Assembly: GCA_947501445.1 (NCBI GenBank)
Contig: CANMVS010000002.1
Location: 372,001-436,000, forward strand
DNA from: an uncultured Rhizobiaceae group bacterium
Lineage (GTDB): Bacteria; Pseudomonadota; Alphaproteobacteria; Rhizobiales; Rhizobiaceae
DNA: 64,000 bases
Direction of reading: 5' to 3'
Position numbers and translations under genes: made by a program
Notes under the pieces: generated by a model
What the model was told of the DNA's origin: nothing
Database searches by the model: none
Seen by the model: the letters and a program-made list of their open reading frames with translations, nothing else
Shown: positions 1 through 9,597 of the stretch, in pieces
Layout of the letters: the number at the start of each line of letters is the position of its first letter
Numbering within the stretch: the stretch's first letter is position 1

Positions 1-60
1 GTTGGCTGGTCGACATCCGGGGTCTCGTCTGTTGGCTCGTCAACATCCGGGGTCTCGTCG
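1..60. repeat. 30-bp tandem repeat inside the CAP-protein linker
   Basis: Positions 1-30 and 31-60 are near-identical 30-bp units (2-3 differences). On the minus strand they encode two copies of a 10-residue Asp/Glu/Pro/Thr-rich unit. More copies probably lie to the left of the window. The length is a multiple of three, so copy number can vary without shifting the frame. Confidence 0.8.
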
Positions 61-878
61 GTAGGCGGTGTCGGATCAGGATCCTGGTCGGCAACAACCG
101 GCACCTCAAGATCACTGTTGATATCCAGCTTTACATTACCGCCAGCAATGGTCACCGTCTTTTCAACAACACCATTGATGCCTTCGCCAGAAAACTGAAC
201 TGTATAATCACCATCATCGAGTGCTATCTGGTAGCCGCCGGCATCCCAGGATGATGTTTCCACAATTTCACCATCCGCATTAGTGATCTTGATTTCGATG
301 CCGCCCAATCCCTCGCCAACATCGTAAAAATTGTCACCATCACCGTCATCGAATGCAACGCCGGTCAGAAAACTCAATCCACGGTCGGAGAACGATTGAG
401 AGTATAAAAAGGCGGAATCGTAATTACGGCCCCCATCCTGCCAATCACCCGTTGCTGCACCAATTCCCGCTTCGCTCCAGGCGGGATTCATTATATTGCT
501 CAAGTGTCCAGGTGAACGCAGCAGTGATCCGTGACGCTCTTCCACGACTTCCTGCTGATTGATGTCTGATTGACCAAAACTGAACCAGCCTGAGATGTTC
601 TCACCGACACCATTGCCGGCCCAACCCGCAGCCTCGGCTCTTTCCGTTGGCGATGAACCGCCAGCGCCCGTGTGGCTGAAAGTATCCGTTTGTTCCATCC
701 AGTCGGAATGGCCCCTGGCAGCCTCCAGCAAGTCCTCATTCATTGCCAAAGGCTCAAGTGCAGCATCTGGAATATTACCAAGATTGAACCCATATTGCTC
801 CGCTGCCTTGCCCGGATCAGCGCGGGCAAGATTGACGAGCTCGAGCATATATTGCTCAAATGAGGTTGGATTTATCAT
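1..878 (-). CDS. CAP-domain (SCP-like) secreted protein, 3' end outside window
   Basis: Runs off the left edge; 292 complete codons are visible. Residues about 5-150 form a CAP/SCP domain, with a FSHTG motif, GENI and a CAP signature around GHLSNIMNP. CAP proteins of bacteria are mostly extracellular and their biochemical role is usually unknown. A beta-sandwich SdrD-B/CNA-B-like segment follows (DDGDGDNFYDVGEG and onward), then an acidic proline/threonine linker with a 10-residue repeat. There is no N-terminal signal peptide, so I infer type I (RTX-like) export using a C-terminal signal that would lie beyond the window. The ATG at 878 begins directly with the domain. The family call is firm; the export route is inference. 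Confidence 0.8.
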   Translation of the reverse strand, partial: MINPTSFEQYMLELVNLARADPGKAAEQYGFNLGNIPDAALEPLAMNEDLLEAARGHSDWMEQTDTFSHTGAGGSSPTERAEAAGWAGNGVGENISGWFSFGQSDINQQEVVEERHGSLLRSPGHLSNIMNPAWSEAGIGAATGDWQDGGRNYDSAFLYSQSFSDRGLSFLTGVAFDDGDGDNFYDVGEGLGGIEIKITNADGEIVETSSWDAGGYQIALDDGDYTVQFSGEGINGVVEKTVTIAGGNVKLDINSDLEVPVVADQDPDPTPPTDETPDVDEPTDETPDVDQP

Positions 879-1415
879 GTGAACGTCCTTTCCAAAGTAA
901 CATCATTTACGATTACAACCGGCTCGTTCCACACCGTGGAGCGGATCGGTTGGGTCCCAGAAAAGGGTCTCAAAAAATGGTGGTTCTGCGGCTACAATTT
1001 GACCAAATGGAGATCGGCAGTCACGCTTTGAAACCGGCAAAAACAGTCGGAAAAAAGGCGCTATGCCTTTGATTTTTTTAATGTATATCAGAAGCGATCA
1101 ATGGGGACATTTCTCAAAACTTAATGGCGCGTCGGCGATGCAGACAAATGTCGCGGATTTCATTCACGTTACATTTTGAAATAAATCCAGATCAGTGCTC
1201 AACATTGATCAAACAGGATTATGCAAGTCTGTTCAAATTCGCAAGAAAGGCCGGATGAGAGGCATTTTCGGAACGCGTCATTTTGACGATGCAGCGCCTG
1301 GACTTGCAAAGGGGTGTCCAACCGCCGCGCCAATTCCTGCAAACAACAAAAAACCGGTACATCTTGCAATGCACCGGTTCAAAATCAGATTCACAAATAA
1401 AGAAGCCTTGGGCCT
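879..1415. other. Intergenic region between CAP gene and DUF3126 gene
   Basis: About 540 bp without a convincing gene. It holds the upstream region of the CAP-domain gene and, at the right, the terminator of the cysE-DUF3126 unit. Short plus-strand open frames here lack ribosome-binding sites and recognisable sequence. I see no tRNA or riboswitch. Confidence 0.6.
1352..1379 (-). terminator. Rho-independent terminator after the DUF3126 gene
   Basis: Seven-base arms AACCGGT/ACCGGTT enclose a 14-base interior with a little further pairing. On the minus strand the hairpin is followed by a run of T. It sits 37 bp after the stop codon of the DUF3126 gene and would end the cysE unit. Confidence 0.75.
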
Positions 1416-1628
1416 TCAGTGGTCGTCCAGATCAATATCCAGAATGGCCATGGAGAAGTTGTAGGACAATTCACCGTCTTCGTCGTCACGAAACACGACG
1501 CCCATAAATTCGTCGCCAACATAGACTTCGGCGGAGTCATTTTTGCGCGGACGGGCTCTGACTTCCATCTGCGGATTGAATGTGTGCTTAAAGTAGGAAT
1601 TAAGCTTTCTCAGTTCTTCGGGCTTCAA
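1416..1628 (-). CDS. DUF3126 family protein
   Basis: A 70-residue protein found mainly in Hyphomicrobiales, usually just downstream of cysE as here. Function unknown. It starts KPEELRKL and ends with an Asp-rich tail (AILDIDLDDH). The frame is open much further upstream, into the cysE 3' end. I chose the TTG at 1628 because GGAG lies six bases before it and the family begins at this point. It contains no membrane segment or cysteine. Probably co-transcribed with cysE. Confidence 0.85.
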   Translation of the reverse strand: MKPEELRKLNSYFKHTFNPQMEVRARPRKNDSAEVYVGDEFMGVVFRDDEDGELSYNFSMAILDIDLDDH

Positions 1629-1776
1629 GATGCTCTCCGTGATTTGTCTGAACTGACCGGCTTCTCGCATGCCGACAATCAGGCTGTAAAGGCTCTTGTG
1701 ATAAATCACACCAAACGCAGAACCAATCTTCGCATACCGACGATACCCGAAACAGGCCCCGATATGCGCTACAGAT

Positions 1777-2595
1777 CTATTCCTGACCGAGAATCTGATC
1801 CATCGACCGCGCGGGTTCCCGGCAACCGGCCTTACCAACGACACGCGCAGGCACGCCTGCAACAGTTGTTGCTTCCGGAACAGCCTGAAGAACAACCGAT
1901 CCGGACGCAATTCGCGAGCAACAGCCGATTTCCAGATTACCAAGTATCTTGGCGCCAGCGCCAATCAATACCCCGTGGCGAACCTTTGGATGTCGATTGC
2001 CCGGATCCTTGCCGGTTCCACCCAGTGTTACACCATGCAGTATGGACACATCATCCTCTATGACTGCAGTCCCACCGACAACCAATCCGGTCGCATGATC
2101 CAGAAAAATGCCTTTGCCCATGCGAGCACCCGGATGGATATCTGTTTGAAATACTTCCGACGATCTGCTTTGCAGATAGAGCGCGTAGTCGCGACGCCCC
2201 CCTTCCCACAGCCAATGGGCCAGCCTATGGGCCTGAATTGCATGGAAGCCCTTAAAATAGAGCACCGGTTCTATGAAGCGGTCACAGGCAGGATCTCTGT
2301 CATAAACGGCTTGAACATCAACACGCAGCACCGAGCTCCACTCCGGCCAGTCCATCAGCATTTCTTCAAATGTCTGTCGCAGGAGATTTGTTGGCATGTC
2401 AGGATGATCGAGCCGCTCGCATACACGGTGGATAACCGCCTCTTCAAGCGAACGAAAATTGAGAATAGTCGAATAGTGGTACGTTGCCAGAACAGGATCG
2501 TTCTCGGCTGCCTGCAGCGCTTCTGTACGTATGGCATCCCAAATGGGATCCATTGACTTGACCTGTAACGGACTGACCGCCTTGCCAACTACCAT
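1777..2595 (-). CDS. cysE: Serine O-acetyltransferase
   Basis: Makes O-acetylserine from serine and acetyl-CoA, the first step of cysteine synthesis in the cytoplasm. The 272 residues have the usual plan: a helical N-terminal part (about 15-145) and then a left-handed beta-helix of hexapeptide repeats (about 150-250). Asp166-His167 (in DHATG) and His187 (HGVTLGG) are the expected catalytic residues. The ATG at 2595 is preceded by GGAGGG at good spacing. The C-terminal tail is short and, as in many rhizobial forms, has no obvious conserved Ile end. Feedback inhibition by cysteine cannot be judged from sequence. Confidence 0.95.
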   Translation of the reverse strand: MVVGKAVSPLQVKSMDPIWDAIRTEALQAAENDPVLATYHYSTILNFRSLEEAVIHRVCERLDHPDMPTNLLRQTFEEMLMDWPEWSSVLRVDVQAVYDRDPACDRFIEPVLYFKGFHAIQAHRLAHWLWEGGRRDYALYLQSRSSEVFQTDIHPGARMGKGIFLDHATGLVVGGTAVIEDDVSILHGVTLGGTGKDPGNRHPKVRHGVLIGAGAKILGNLEIGCCSRIASGSVVLQAVPEATTVAGVPARVVGKAGCREPARSMDQILGQE

Positions 2596-2914
2596 GTTCT
2601 ACCCTCCGACGTGGGACCAGCCATATTGAACGCTGGCAACCATCAATTTGGAAATCCGGCACCACGTATAAAGGCACCAGCAACAACATTCAGTAAAGAT
2701 AGGTCAGATAGCGGTAAATTCAAATCGAATTAATTCATCCGATAGTCAAGATTTTTGATGGTGTGACCAACACGCACCGCTATGCATCAACAACCAGGTC
2801 AGACAATGTATAATGGATGAATCAGATGCATCAGCCCCGAAATCCTGCGTGAACCTGCTGACATTGGCAGCACGGGCTGATACCAAATGAACCCAATCAG
2901 GTGGATGGCATAAA
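2596..2914. other. Divergent intergenic region cysE / enoyl-CoA hydratase-like gene
   Basis: About 320 bp that must hold both promoters. A TATAAT at 2809-2814 could be a -10 element for the plus-strand gene, but I see no good -35 partner. I found no repeat or RNA element. Confidence 0.4.
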
Positions 2915-3718
2915 ATGAAATCACAGCATAGTTTCGCGCAAAATACGCTTCTGGCGACCACCGAGGACCATCGCGGTACTTTGAGTTTCAATCGGCCTGA
3001 GAGCAAAAATGCCATCAGTTTTCGCATGTGGCGGGAGATCCCACTGGCACTGGACTGGTTATGTGGACAGGGCGACATTCGCTGCATCGTTCTGCATGGT
3101 GAGGGTGGCCACGACTTTTCCGCCGGTGCGGACATTACCGAATTTGACGACCTGCGCCAGACAGAAGATACCGCACAGGAATACGAGCTCTCAAATACAT
3201 CCGCATTTCGCGCTGTTCGTCTTTGTCCGATACCGATAGTGGCGATGATCAACGGTGTTTGTTTTGGCGGCGCTTTCGGGCTTGCAGCAGCGGCTGATAT
3301 GAGAATTGCAAGCAATGAAGCGATGTTTGCCGTGCCTGCAGGGCGTCTGGGGCTGGCCTACCCTGTTGATGCGATGAGTGATATTGTTGAAGCGCTGGGG
3401 CCGCAACAGGCCCGTGCACTGCTCTATACGGGAAAACGAATGGCAGCGCGTGAGGCCCTGGCCGCCAATTTTCTCCTGTCCGTGTGCAGCCGGGCAGATC
3501 TGGCCAAGGTAACCGGCGCGCTCGTTGATCAGATTTGCTCCAATGCCCCCATGTCCAACCGCGCATCCAAAGCTGCCATCCGTTCGACACTCAGCGGTAA
3601 AAAAGAAGACCGACTGCTGGCGGATGACCTGGCACGATCCACTTTTTCAAGTGCGGATTATGACGAAGGCCGTAGAGCTTTTCGTGAAAAGCGGACCCCG
3701 GAATTTGGCGGTCATTGA
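2915..3718 (+). CDS. Enoyl-CoA hydratase/isomerase family protein
   Basis: A 267-residue crotonase-fold protein. It has the acyl-CoA oxyanion-hole motif FSAGADI (about residue 70) and the second motif GVCFGGAFGLAAAADMRIAS (about 115-134). Both glutamates that add or abstract water in true enoyl-CoA hydratase appear to be missing: the site usually read as GGxxELA is GGAFGLA, and the PExxLG site is PAGRLG. It is therefore more likely an isomerase, hydrolase or other crotonase-type enzyme acting on an unknown CoA ester. Single gene, convergent with the hydrolase pair. Confidence 0.75.
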   Translation: MKSQHSFAQNTLLATTEDHRGTLSFNRPESKNAISFRMWREIPLALDWLCGQGDIRCIVLHGEGGHDFSAGADITEFDDLRQTEDTAQEYELSNTSAFRAVRLCPIPIVAMINGVCFGGAFGLAAAADMRIASNEAMFAVPAGRLGLAYPVDAMSDIVEALGPQQARALLYTGKRMAAREALAANFLLSVCSRADLAKVTGALVDQICSNAPMSNRASKAAIRSTLSGKKEDRLLADDLARSTFSSADYDEGRRAFREKRTPEFGGH

Positions 3719-3729
3719 AAAACCCGTCA

Positions 3730-3752
3730 TTGCCGTTTAACCGTGACGGCAA
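3730..3752. terminator. Possible bidirectional terminator between convergent genes
   Basis: Arms TTGCCGT and ACGGCAA enclose a 9-base loop between the convergent crotonase and hydrolase genes. A T-run (GGGTTTTTC) follows on the minus strand after a short gap. The hairpin is modest, so confidence is limited. Confidence 0.4.
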
Positions 3753-3775
3753 ATTCCAGGTGCGGAAATTCCGGT

Positions 3776-4672
3776 CTATGCAAGCGTCTGTTCAATGAAC
3801 GTCAATATGGCGGATTGAAAAATGTCATTGCGGTCTCCGGCAACCATATGCCCGGCCCCCGAGACGTCGGCCAATTGCGCGTGGGGGACCAGTTGCAAAA
3901 ATTCCTGCGCCATTTCCTCCGACACCAGTTCTGATTGTTGTCCGCGCACGAGAAGTGTCGGGATATTGAGCGCGCGCGCGGCAGACATGCGAAACTCAAC
4001 GGATTGGGTTCGTCCTGTGTTCACCGCACGGGGACCATTAATGAAGGCCGGGTCCCAGTGCCAGCGATAACGCCCGTCCGAGCCAAGCCGTAAATTTTTT
4101 GCAAGACCATTCAAAGATTTGGGTTTGCTGCGGTTAGGCAAATAGGCAGAAATTGAATCCGCTGCTTCTTCCAGGGAGGCAAATCCATTGGTCATCCGGT
4201 CGGACATGAATCCCATTATACGCTCGACGCCATCGCGTTGCATTCGCGGTGTTACATCCACCAAAACCAGCGCAGACCACAGTGTCTGATCTGAATCAAA
4301 TTGAGCCGCAAGGCTCGACAGACCGCCCAATGATGCTCCAACAGCAATCGGCTTTGTTCCATAGTGTTCAAAGACCACCTTGCCGATGATGGCCACATCG
4401 CTGGCGTAGTCATCAAATGAATAGGATTGGTTCTGCACCCAGGCACTGTCACCGTGACCGCGCAAATCTACAGTTATGGCCGTATGGCCAAACCCCTGGA
4501 GCGATCTGGCTGTCCGGTTCCAGGCGTGCCGCGTCTGCCCACCTCCGTGGAAAAGCAAAATCGGTTGCCCGCCGCCCTCAAATACACTCGCCGCCAGGTG
4601 ATTATCATCCGCTCCGGTAAAACTCTTTTCAAAGTGGTCCAAAGCAGAGACCGCAGATTGTTCAATACTCAC
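3776..4672 (-). CDS. Alpha/beta hydrolase
   Basis: A 298-residue alpha/beta-hydrolase. Visible features are the oxyanion HGGG (about residue 42), the VDLRGHGDS turn, a nucleophile elbow GASLGG, and the catalytic His in GAGHMVAGD near the C-terminus. The substrate is unknown. Translation starts at a GTG that overlaps the stop of the upstream hydrolase by four bases (GTGA), so the two are translationally coupled and probably act on related esters or lactones. No signal peptide: cytoplasmic. Confidence 0.8.
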   Translation of the reverse strand: MSIEQSAVSALDHFEKSFTGADDNHLAASVFEGGGQPILLFHGGGQTRHAWNRTARSLQGFGHTAITVDLRGHGDSAWVQNQSYSFDDYASDVAIIGKVVFEHYGTKPIAVGASLGGLSSLAAQFDSDQTLWSALVLVDVTPRMQRDGVERIMGFMSDRMTNGFASLEEAADSISAYLPNRSKPKSLNGLAKNLRLGSDGRYRWHWDPAFINGPRAVNTGRTQSVEFRMSAARALNIPTLLVRGQQSELVSEEMAQEFLQLVPHAQLADVSGAGHMVAGDRNDIFQSAILTFIEQTLA

Positions 4673-5454
4673 GATGCTTCATAATCCCCGTAAAACGCCA
4701 ACACCGCGGCTTTGTAGCTGCGATCACCAACGGCCAGCATATGGTCACGGTTTTCGATGTCAAAGGCCTGTCCGTTGGGCAACATATCCGCCAATTTATG
4801 CGGCGAGCCACCAATATCATCTCTTGTGCCGACTGCGACGAGCGTTGGCATAACCAATGTCTTGAGTTGATCCTGCGTTACCAGCGTGCGCGAAGACTTG
4901 ATACATGCGGCCAGAGCAAGTCGATCCGAGTGGGTCTGATCGGCAAAATTTCGGAACGTCCGACCCCTTTCGTCCATCACATCATCAATTGAGGGTGCCA
5001 GAAGGGCGGCAGCGATCGGATCCCAATCACCAACCCCTTCGGTCAATCCGGACCCCAGACCACCCAGTGTCAGCGTTCGCACAAGTCCCGGCTCAGCCAA
5101 CGCCACGAACGTACTGAGACGGGCACCCATCGAATAGCCCATGACATGTGCAGATCCAATTGCCAGGTGAGCCAGGAGTGACAGCGCATCGCTGGCCATC
5201 TGAACCGGTGTATAACGCGCCGTGTCATGCAGCTTCTGACTTGCACCATGCCCACGATTGTCCAAGGCTATTACCCGAAATCCTGCGTCAGTCAGGCTCT
5301 TGACCCATCCGGTGAAAACCCAGTTAACATGGGCATTTGATGCAAATCCATGGATTAGTAGAACGGCTATGCCGTTGCGCGGCCCCTCGTCCAGATAGGC
5401 AATCTCCACGCCATCATTGCTCAACATATTCATGGGCAACCGATCAATATTCAT
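4669..5454 (-). CDS. Alpha/beta hydrolase
   Basis: First gene of a two-gene unit. It has the HGFASN oxyanion region, LDNRGHGAS, the nucleophile elbow GYSMGA, and a C-terminal NRDHMLAVGDR carrying the catalytic His. About 261 residues from the ATG at 5454; a GTG two codons earlier (5460) is an alternative. Neither start has a strong ribosome-binding site. Substrate unknown; it resembles small cytoplasmic carboxylesterases of Hyphomicrobiales. Confidence 0.8.
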   Translation of the reverse strand: MNIDRLPMNMLSNDGVEIAYLDEGPRNGIAVLLIHGFASNAHVNWVFTGWVKSLTDAGFRVIALDNRGHGASQKLHDTARYTPVQMASDALSLLAHLAIGSAHVMGYSMGARLSTFVALAEPGLVRTLTLGGLGSGLTEGVGDWDPIAAALLAPSIDDVMDERGRTFRNFADQTHSDRLALAACIKSSRTLVTQDQLKTLVMPTLVAVGTRDDIGGSPHKLADMLPNGQAFDIENRDHMLAVGDRSYKAAVLAFYGDYEAS

Positions 5455-5742
5455 TCGCACACACCATTACAAATTATTCGTCCGCTTCTGGTTATGGCAA
5501 TCATCGGCATTTCTCAACCACCGTGTGCAATTTCCGGGTAACTGCCGATTCAGCGCCATTGAAGTTGTCGCCGGATCAACGCACCACTGACTTCCACTTC
5601 AGTCATGGGAAACACCAATAAAGCAAATGGGCTGACCATGTGATTTATACCAAATTTATCGTGGCATTGTGCACATTTCTGCTACACAATTGACAACCTA
5701 GCGTATATGTTCCGCTGAAGAGAATTGAACTGGAGTACCGAG

Positions 5743-5988
5743 ATGGCCGGGCACCCGATCCCGCATTTCCAAAATGACGCAGGACATCCAGCCATAGACG
5801 TTGGCGTCAGGAAATTTATGTGCGTTGGTGCAAATGCACCTTTTGATCATCCGCATGAGTATTTGGATATGGGCGATGATGTGGAAATAATTTGTCCCTA
5901 TTGCTCAACACTTTACCGATTTGACTCATCTTTGAGTGCCAGTGCCTCCCGTCCAGATGGATGTAGCTATACGATTGAAGTCGATTGA
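5743..5988 (+). CDS. Zinc-finger domain protein (zf-CHCC, NDUFS6-like)
   Basis: An 81-residue protein of the CHCC zinc-finger family. In mitochondria the homologue is the NDUFS6 accessory subunit of complex I, and alphaproteobacteria keep a small free-standing version. The zinc ligands are visible: a Cys in FMCVGA, the DHPHEYL histidines, and the CPYC pair (about residue 55). I chose ATG 5743 because GGAG lies seven bases upstream; an in-frame TTG at 5725 is less likely. It precedes the FAD monooxygenase by about 115 bp. Confidence 0.85.
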   Translation: MAGHPIPHFQNDAGHPAIDVGVRKFMCVGANAPFDHPHEYLDMGDDVEIICPYCSTLYRFDSSLSASASRPDGCSYTIEVD

Positions 5989-6104
5989 ACTAACGCCGTA
6001 AAAATCGCCATTCCAAGCTGGTTTATCGGATTTTCATTTGCTACGTTGACGGATATCAGCGGCTTTACTCAGGCTGTTACCTGTTGTTGTTTTCGTCAAG
6101 GGGC

Positions 6105-7292
6105 ATGCATTCACCAATGCAACCAAGAATTGCCATCGTCGGTGCTGGCATCGCGGGTTTAAGTGCCGCGCTGGCATTTGCACACCGGAACTGCCATGTC
6201 GACATTCTTGAACGCCAGGATTCGCTTGAAGAAGTCGGTGCCGGATTGCAACTATCACCCAATGCGACACATCTGCTCAATAAAATCGGCGTTTTAGAAT
6301 CACTCAGCCAGCTTTGGCACGAGCCGGCGTTTTTGCGGCTGAACTCTGGAAAGAGCCTGCGTCAATTGGCCAGGGTGCCAGTTGGCCAATATGCAAGAGA
6401 TCGCTGGAATTGGCCCTACGTCGTTGTCCACCGTGCCGACCTTCAGAATGTTCTGACCAGCGCTGTCAATGCATCAATAGCGTGCCAACTGCATTTGGGG
6501 AAACCCATCGGGGCAAACTCCGAGCAGGAGCTGCTTGCAAATCTGACGCACGAATTGGGTCATGAGCCTGACTTTGTCATTTGTGCTGATGGTGTCTGGT
6601 CTCAACTAAGAGGCCTTGCACCGCAGTCAACCGCGGCAACATTTTCCGGCTCGACCGCGTGGCGGGCCACGCTTGCGGCAAAGGATTTTCCATCGCTCGG
6701 CGAGCCCGGTAATGTGAACGTTTTTTTCGGAGCCAAAACCCATCTGGTCAGCTATCCCCTTGGCCACCGAAAAGATATCAATATGGTTGCGGTTACGCCT
6801 GGCAATGCCATGGCGAAAAACTGGGACCAGTCAGGCGATGTTGACACGCTGATCGATCAGTTCAAGGGTTGGAACAAGGGCATTCTATCAGCGCTCGGCG
6901 CGGCACAATGGAAGCGATGGCCATTGTTTGAAGTCAGAAATGATCAATGGCGCATTGGCGAAAAGTCAATTCTCATCGGTGATGCTGCTCATGCAATGAC
7001 GCCCCATGCTGCTCAAGGTGCTGCAATGTCAATTGAAGATGCTTTGTGCCTTGCGACCTGTTTTACGGCGTCCAATGGAGATCTTCCAACCACGATGGCA
7101 CGTTATGAGACGCTGCGAAAACCACGCATAGACAGGGTTCGCAAGCGCGGCGATTTCAACAAATATTCCTATCACGTCCGCGGCCCTGCCCGCATTGCCC
7201 GTGATGCGGTGCTGGCGTTTCGAAGACAGCAAACGCTCGCAGCCGGTCTGGATTGGATCCACAATCACCGTGCCGATCAATTGCCGGAATAA
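6105..7292 (+). CDS. FAD-dependent aromatic monooxygenase (UbiH/salicylate hydroxylase type)
   Basis: Flavoprotein hydroxylase of about 395 residues. The N-terminal FAD-binding GAGIAGLSAALA motif is followed by the ERQ acidic end, and the second FAD motif GDAAHAMTPHAAQG lies near residue 300. Family members use NAD(P)H and O2 to hydroxylate phenolic rings. The substrate here is unknown, and both ubiquinone-ring and salicylate/3-hydroxybenzoate roles are possible. The start is uncertain: ATG 6105 has AAGGGG almost touching it, ATG 6117 has it 13 bases away, and a TTG lies at 6084. The gene ends at a strong terminator. Confidence 0.8.
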   Translation: MHSPMQPRIAIVGAGIAGLSAALAFAHRNCHVDILERQDSLEEVGAGLQLSPNATHLLNKIGVLESLSQLWHEPAFLRLNSGKSLRQLARVPVGQYARDRWNWPYVVVHRADLQNVLTSAVNASIACQLHLGKPIGANSEQELLANLTHELGHEPDFVICADGVWSQLRGLAPQSTAATFSGSTAWRATLAAKDFPSLGEPGNVNVFFGAKTHLVSYPLGHRKDINMVAVTPGNAMAKNWDQSGDVDTLIDQFKGWNKGILSALGAAQWKRWPLFEVRNDQWRIGEKSILIGDAAHAMTPHAAQGAAMSIEDALCLATCFTASNGDLPTTMARYETLRKPRIDRVRKRGDFNKYSYHVRGPARIARDAVLAFRRQQTLAAGLDWIHNHRADQLPE

Positions 7293-7325
7293 TGCTCATC
7301 CTGTTATGCCTGCATTACCGGCATC

Positions 7326-7367
7326 AAAAAGCCCGCCTGTCGTGGCGGGCTTTTCAATTTTTTTCCT
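7326..7367. terminator. Strong bidirectional rho-independent terminator
   Basis: Perfect 11-bp arms (7327-7337 and 7344-7354, AAAAGCCCGCC/GGCGGGCTTTT) enclose a 6-base loop with T-rich flanks on both strands. It lies between the convergent monooxygenase and aapP genes and can end both transcripts. Confidence 0.9.
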
Positions 7368-7410
7368 TATCACTGCCTTTTCACCGGCAGCAATGATGGT
7401 TTGAACAGGT

Positions 7411-8199
7411 CTAGTGCAGGATCTGGCTGAGAAACAGTTTGGTGCGTTCATGCTGCGGATTATCAAAGAACTCGCCAGGCTCGTTCTCTTCAACAATCTG
7501 CCCCTGATCCATAAAGATTACCCGATTTGCCACCTGACGGGCAAAGCCCATTTCGTGGGTAACGCACAGCATGGTCATGCCTTCTTCCGCCAGTCCGACC
7601 ATTGTATCGAGCACTTCCTTGATCATTTCCGGATCCAGTGCGGATGTCGGCTCATCAAACAGCATAATGCGCGGGTTCATGCACAGTGAACGGGCGATGG
7701 CCACACGTTGTTGCTGACCGCCGGACAATTGGCCGGGAAATTTATGTGCCTGTTCGGGAATTTTAACCCGCTCCAGGAAGTGCATAGCAACATCTTCAGC
7801 CTCTTTCTTTGGCATCTTGCGCACCCAGATTGGCGCCAATGTACAATTCTCCAGAATTGTCAGATGCGGAAACAGATTGAAGTGCTGGAAAACCATGCCG
7901 ACTTCCCGGCGAACTTCATCGATCTTCTTCAGATCATTGGTCAGTTCAATTCCATCGACAACGATCTTGCCCTTCTGGTGTTCCTCGAGCCGATTGATGC
8001 AGCGGATCATGGTCGATTTTCCGGAGCCTGAAGGCCCGGCAATCACGATTCGCTCGCCCTGCATCACTTTCAGATTGATATCGCGCAACACATGGAAGTC
8101 GCCATACCATTTATTCATCCCGACAATTTCAACCGCCACATCCGTTTCGGATACGGTCATTGTTGCTCGGTTTGTTTCTTGAGCAGCGTTTTCCGCCAT
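7411..8199 (-). CDS. aapP: General L-amino acid ABC transporter ATPase
   Basis: ATPase that powers uptake of a broad range of L-amino acids through AapQ-AapM, fed by AapJ. In 262 residues it shows Walker [10 protein letters not shown] (about 55-63), the Q-loop [10 protein letters not shown], the signature LSGGQQQR, Walker [11 protein letters not shown] and the switch His in THEMGF. The frame is open further upstream, but ATG 8199 has an AGGGGAAG site and matches the family's start. Last gene of aapJQMP, only 14 bp after aapM. Confidence 0.95.
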   Translation of the reverse strand: MAENAAQETNRATMTVSETDVAVEIVGMNKWYGDFHVLRDINLKVMQGERIVIAGPSGSGKSTMIRCINRLEEHQKGKIVVDGIELTNDLKKIDEVRREVGMVFQHFNLFPHLTILENCTLAPIWVRKMPKKEAEDVAMHFLERVKIPEQAHKFPGQLSGGQQQRVAIARSLCMNPRIMLFDEPTSALDPEMIKEVLDTMVGLAEEGMTMLCVTHEMGFARQVANRVIFMDQGQIVEENEPGEFFDNPQHERTKLFLSQILH

Positions 8200-8213
8200 A
8201 ACTCTTCCCCTTT

Positions 8214-9593
8214 TTATGATTTGTGGCCGGTGTCGAGGCGGCGTTCCATATATGCAGAATAGCGCGACATGCCGAAGCAAAAGCAGAAATAGACAAATGC
8301 CGCGAATGCGAAACCGGTACTTTGCTGAACCGGTGAAGCCCAGGTCGGATCCGTAAAGCTCAACTGGATTGATCCAAGAAAGTCAAACAGGCCGATAATC
8401 AGCACCAAAGTTGTATCCTTGAACAACCCGATGAAGGTATTGACGATCCCCGGGATGACCATAGTCAGTGCCTGGGGCAAAATGATCATTCGCATCATCT
8501 GCCAAAAGCTCAATCCAAGAGCCATAGCGCCCTCATATTGCCCCTTCGGAATGGCCTGCAAACCGCCGCGAATGACCTCCGCCATATAGGCCGCGGAGAA
8601 CAGTGCAACACCAATCAGTGCCCGCAACAATTTGTCAAAATGCACACCTTCAGGCAGGAACAGTGGCAACATCACTGAAGACATGAACAATACGGTGATC
8701 AACGGAACACCGCGCCAGAATTCAATAAACACCACCGAAACCAACTTGACGATCGGCATATTCGAGCGCCTGCCCAAAGCAAGCGCAATGCCGATTGGCA
8801 TGGATGCCGCGATACCGGTGACCGCAATGACCAGCGTTACCAGCAGCCCGCCCCAGCGATCTGTTGGAACCTCTGAAAGGCCAAAATCCACGGCAAACAG
8901 GGCAAGAATGACGGCTATTGCACCCATAAATCCAAGAATGGCCACAATGGTTGGCTTCGGATCAGAATCTGTGCCCCGGGCAATGCCGACACCAATGGCC
9001 AGCAGTATCAGAGTTATCAGAACAATTTCTGTCCAAAAGCGCAGAGCCGATGGTTCCATGAGGAAATCAGGTAGCAGAAAACCGGAATAATGCAGGTTTC
9101 CACCAGTGAGCAGAACGAATGACGCCACCGGAAATATTGCGGTGACAAATATGATGTTCGCCCGTTTCATCGGTACAGAAGGAATAAGCAGCGGTGCCAA
9201 ACCGCCAAAGAACATCAGGAAAACAACGTTTACACGCCACTCTGATTCATCGGGAAAACGCCCGTAGATGAATTGATTGAAATAGGCATCAACGTAGGCC
9301 CAACAGGCGCCGAACCACCCATCAGGCATGATGCCGCCCTGAGCAATGGTGGAACAGGCCTGCCTGTCTGTCCCTGTCCACACAGCGTCAATAAATCCAA
9401 ACCTGATCACCGGTGGGATAATAACGTAGGCGATATACAGCACCAACAGGGTCAACACCGTATTGTACCAGTTTGAAAACAGATTGTTTCTTATCCATGC
9501 CACGGTTCCCACGGCACCACTTGGTGCCGCAGCTTCCGTCAACATGTCGTTGCGAACAAAGGCCAAAGAGGCATTTTTTGAAGTATCAGCCAT
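8214..9593 (-). CDS. aapM: General L-amino acid ABC transporter permease AapM
   Basis: Inner-membrane permease of 459 residues with many hydrophobic segments. It carries the long family-specific N-terminal half and a C-terminal HisM-type permease domain. The EAA loop (about residue 370 onward, [22 protein letters not shown]) contacts AapP. I chose ATG 9593, preceded by AGGTAAGG. It lies four bases after the aapQ stop, so the genes are tightly linked. Confidence 0.95.
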   Translation of the reverse strand: MADTSKNASLAFVRNDMLTEAAAPSGAVGTVAWIRNNLFSNWYNTVLTLLVLYIAYVIIPPVIRFGFIDAVWTGTDRQACSTIAQGGIMPDGWFGACWAYVDAYFNQFIYGRFPDESEWRVNVVFLMFFGGLAPLLIPSVPMKRANIIFVTAIFPVASFVLLTGGNLHYSGFLLPDFLMEPSALRFWTEIVLITLILLAIGVGIARGTDSDPKPTIVAILGFMGAIAVILALFAVDFGLSEVPTDRWGGLLVTLVIAVTGIAASMPIGIALALGRRSNMPIVKLVSVVFIEFWRGVPLITVLFMSSVMLPLFLPEGVHFDKLLRALIGVALFSAAYMAEVIRGGLQAIPKGQYEGAMALGLSFWQMMRMIILPQALTMVIPGIVNTFIGLFKDTTLVLIIGLFDFLGSIQLSFTDPTWASPVQQSTGFAFAAFVYFCFCFGMSRYSAYMERRLDTGHKS

Positions 9594-9597
9594 AACC

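Noticed and set aside
1-60. Possible CRISPR repeats
   Set aside because: The two 30-bp units are adjacent with no spacers and are in frame with the CAP-protein coding sequence.
1419-2063. Open plus-strand frame of 214 codons opposite DUF3126 and cysE
   Set aside because: It is the antisense of two recognised genes, has no family resemblance and no ribosome-binding site.
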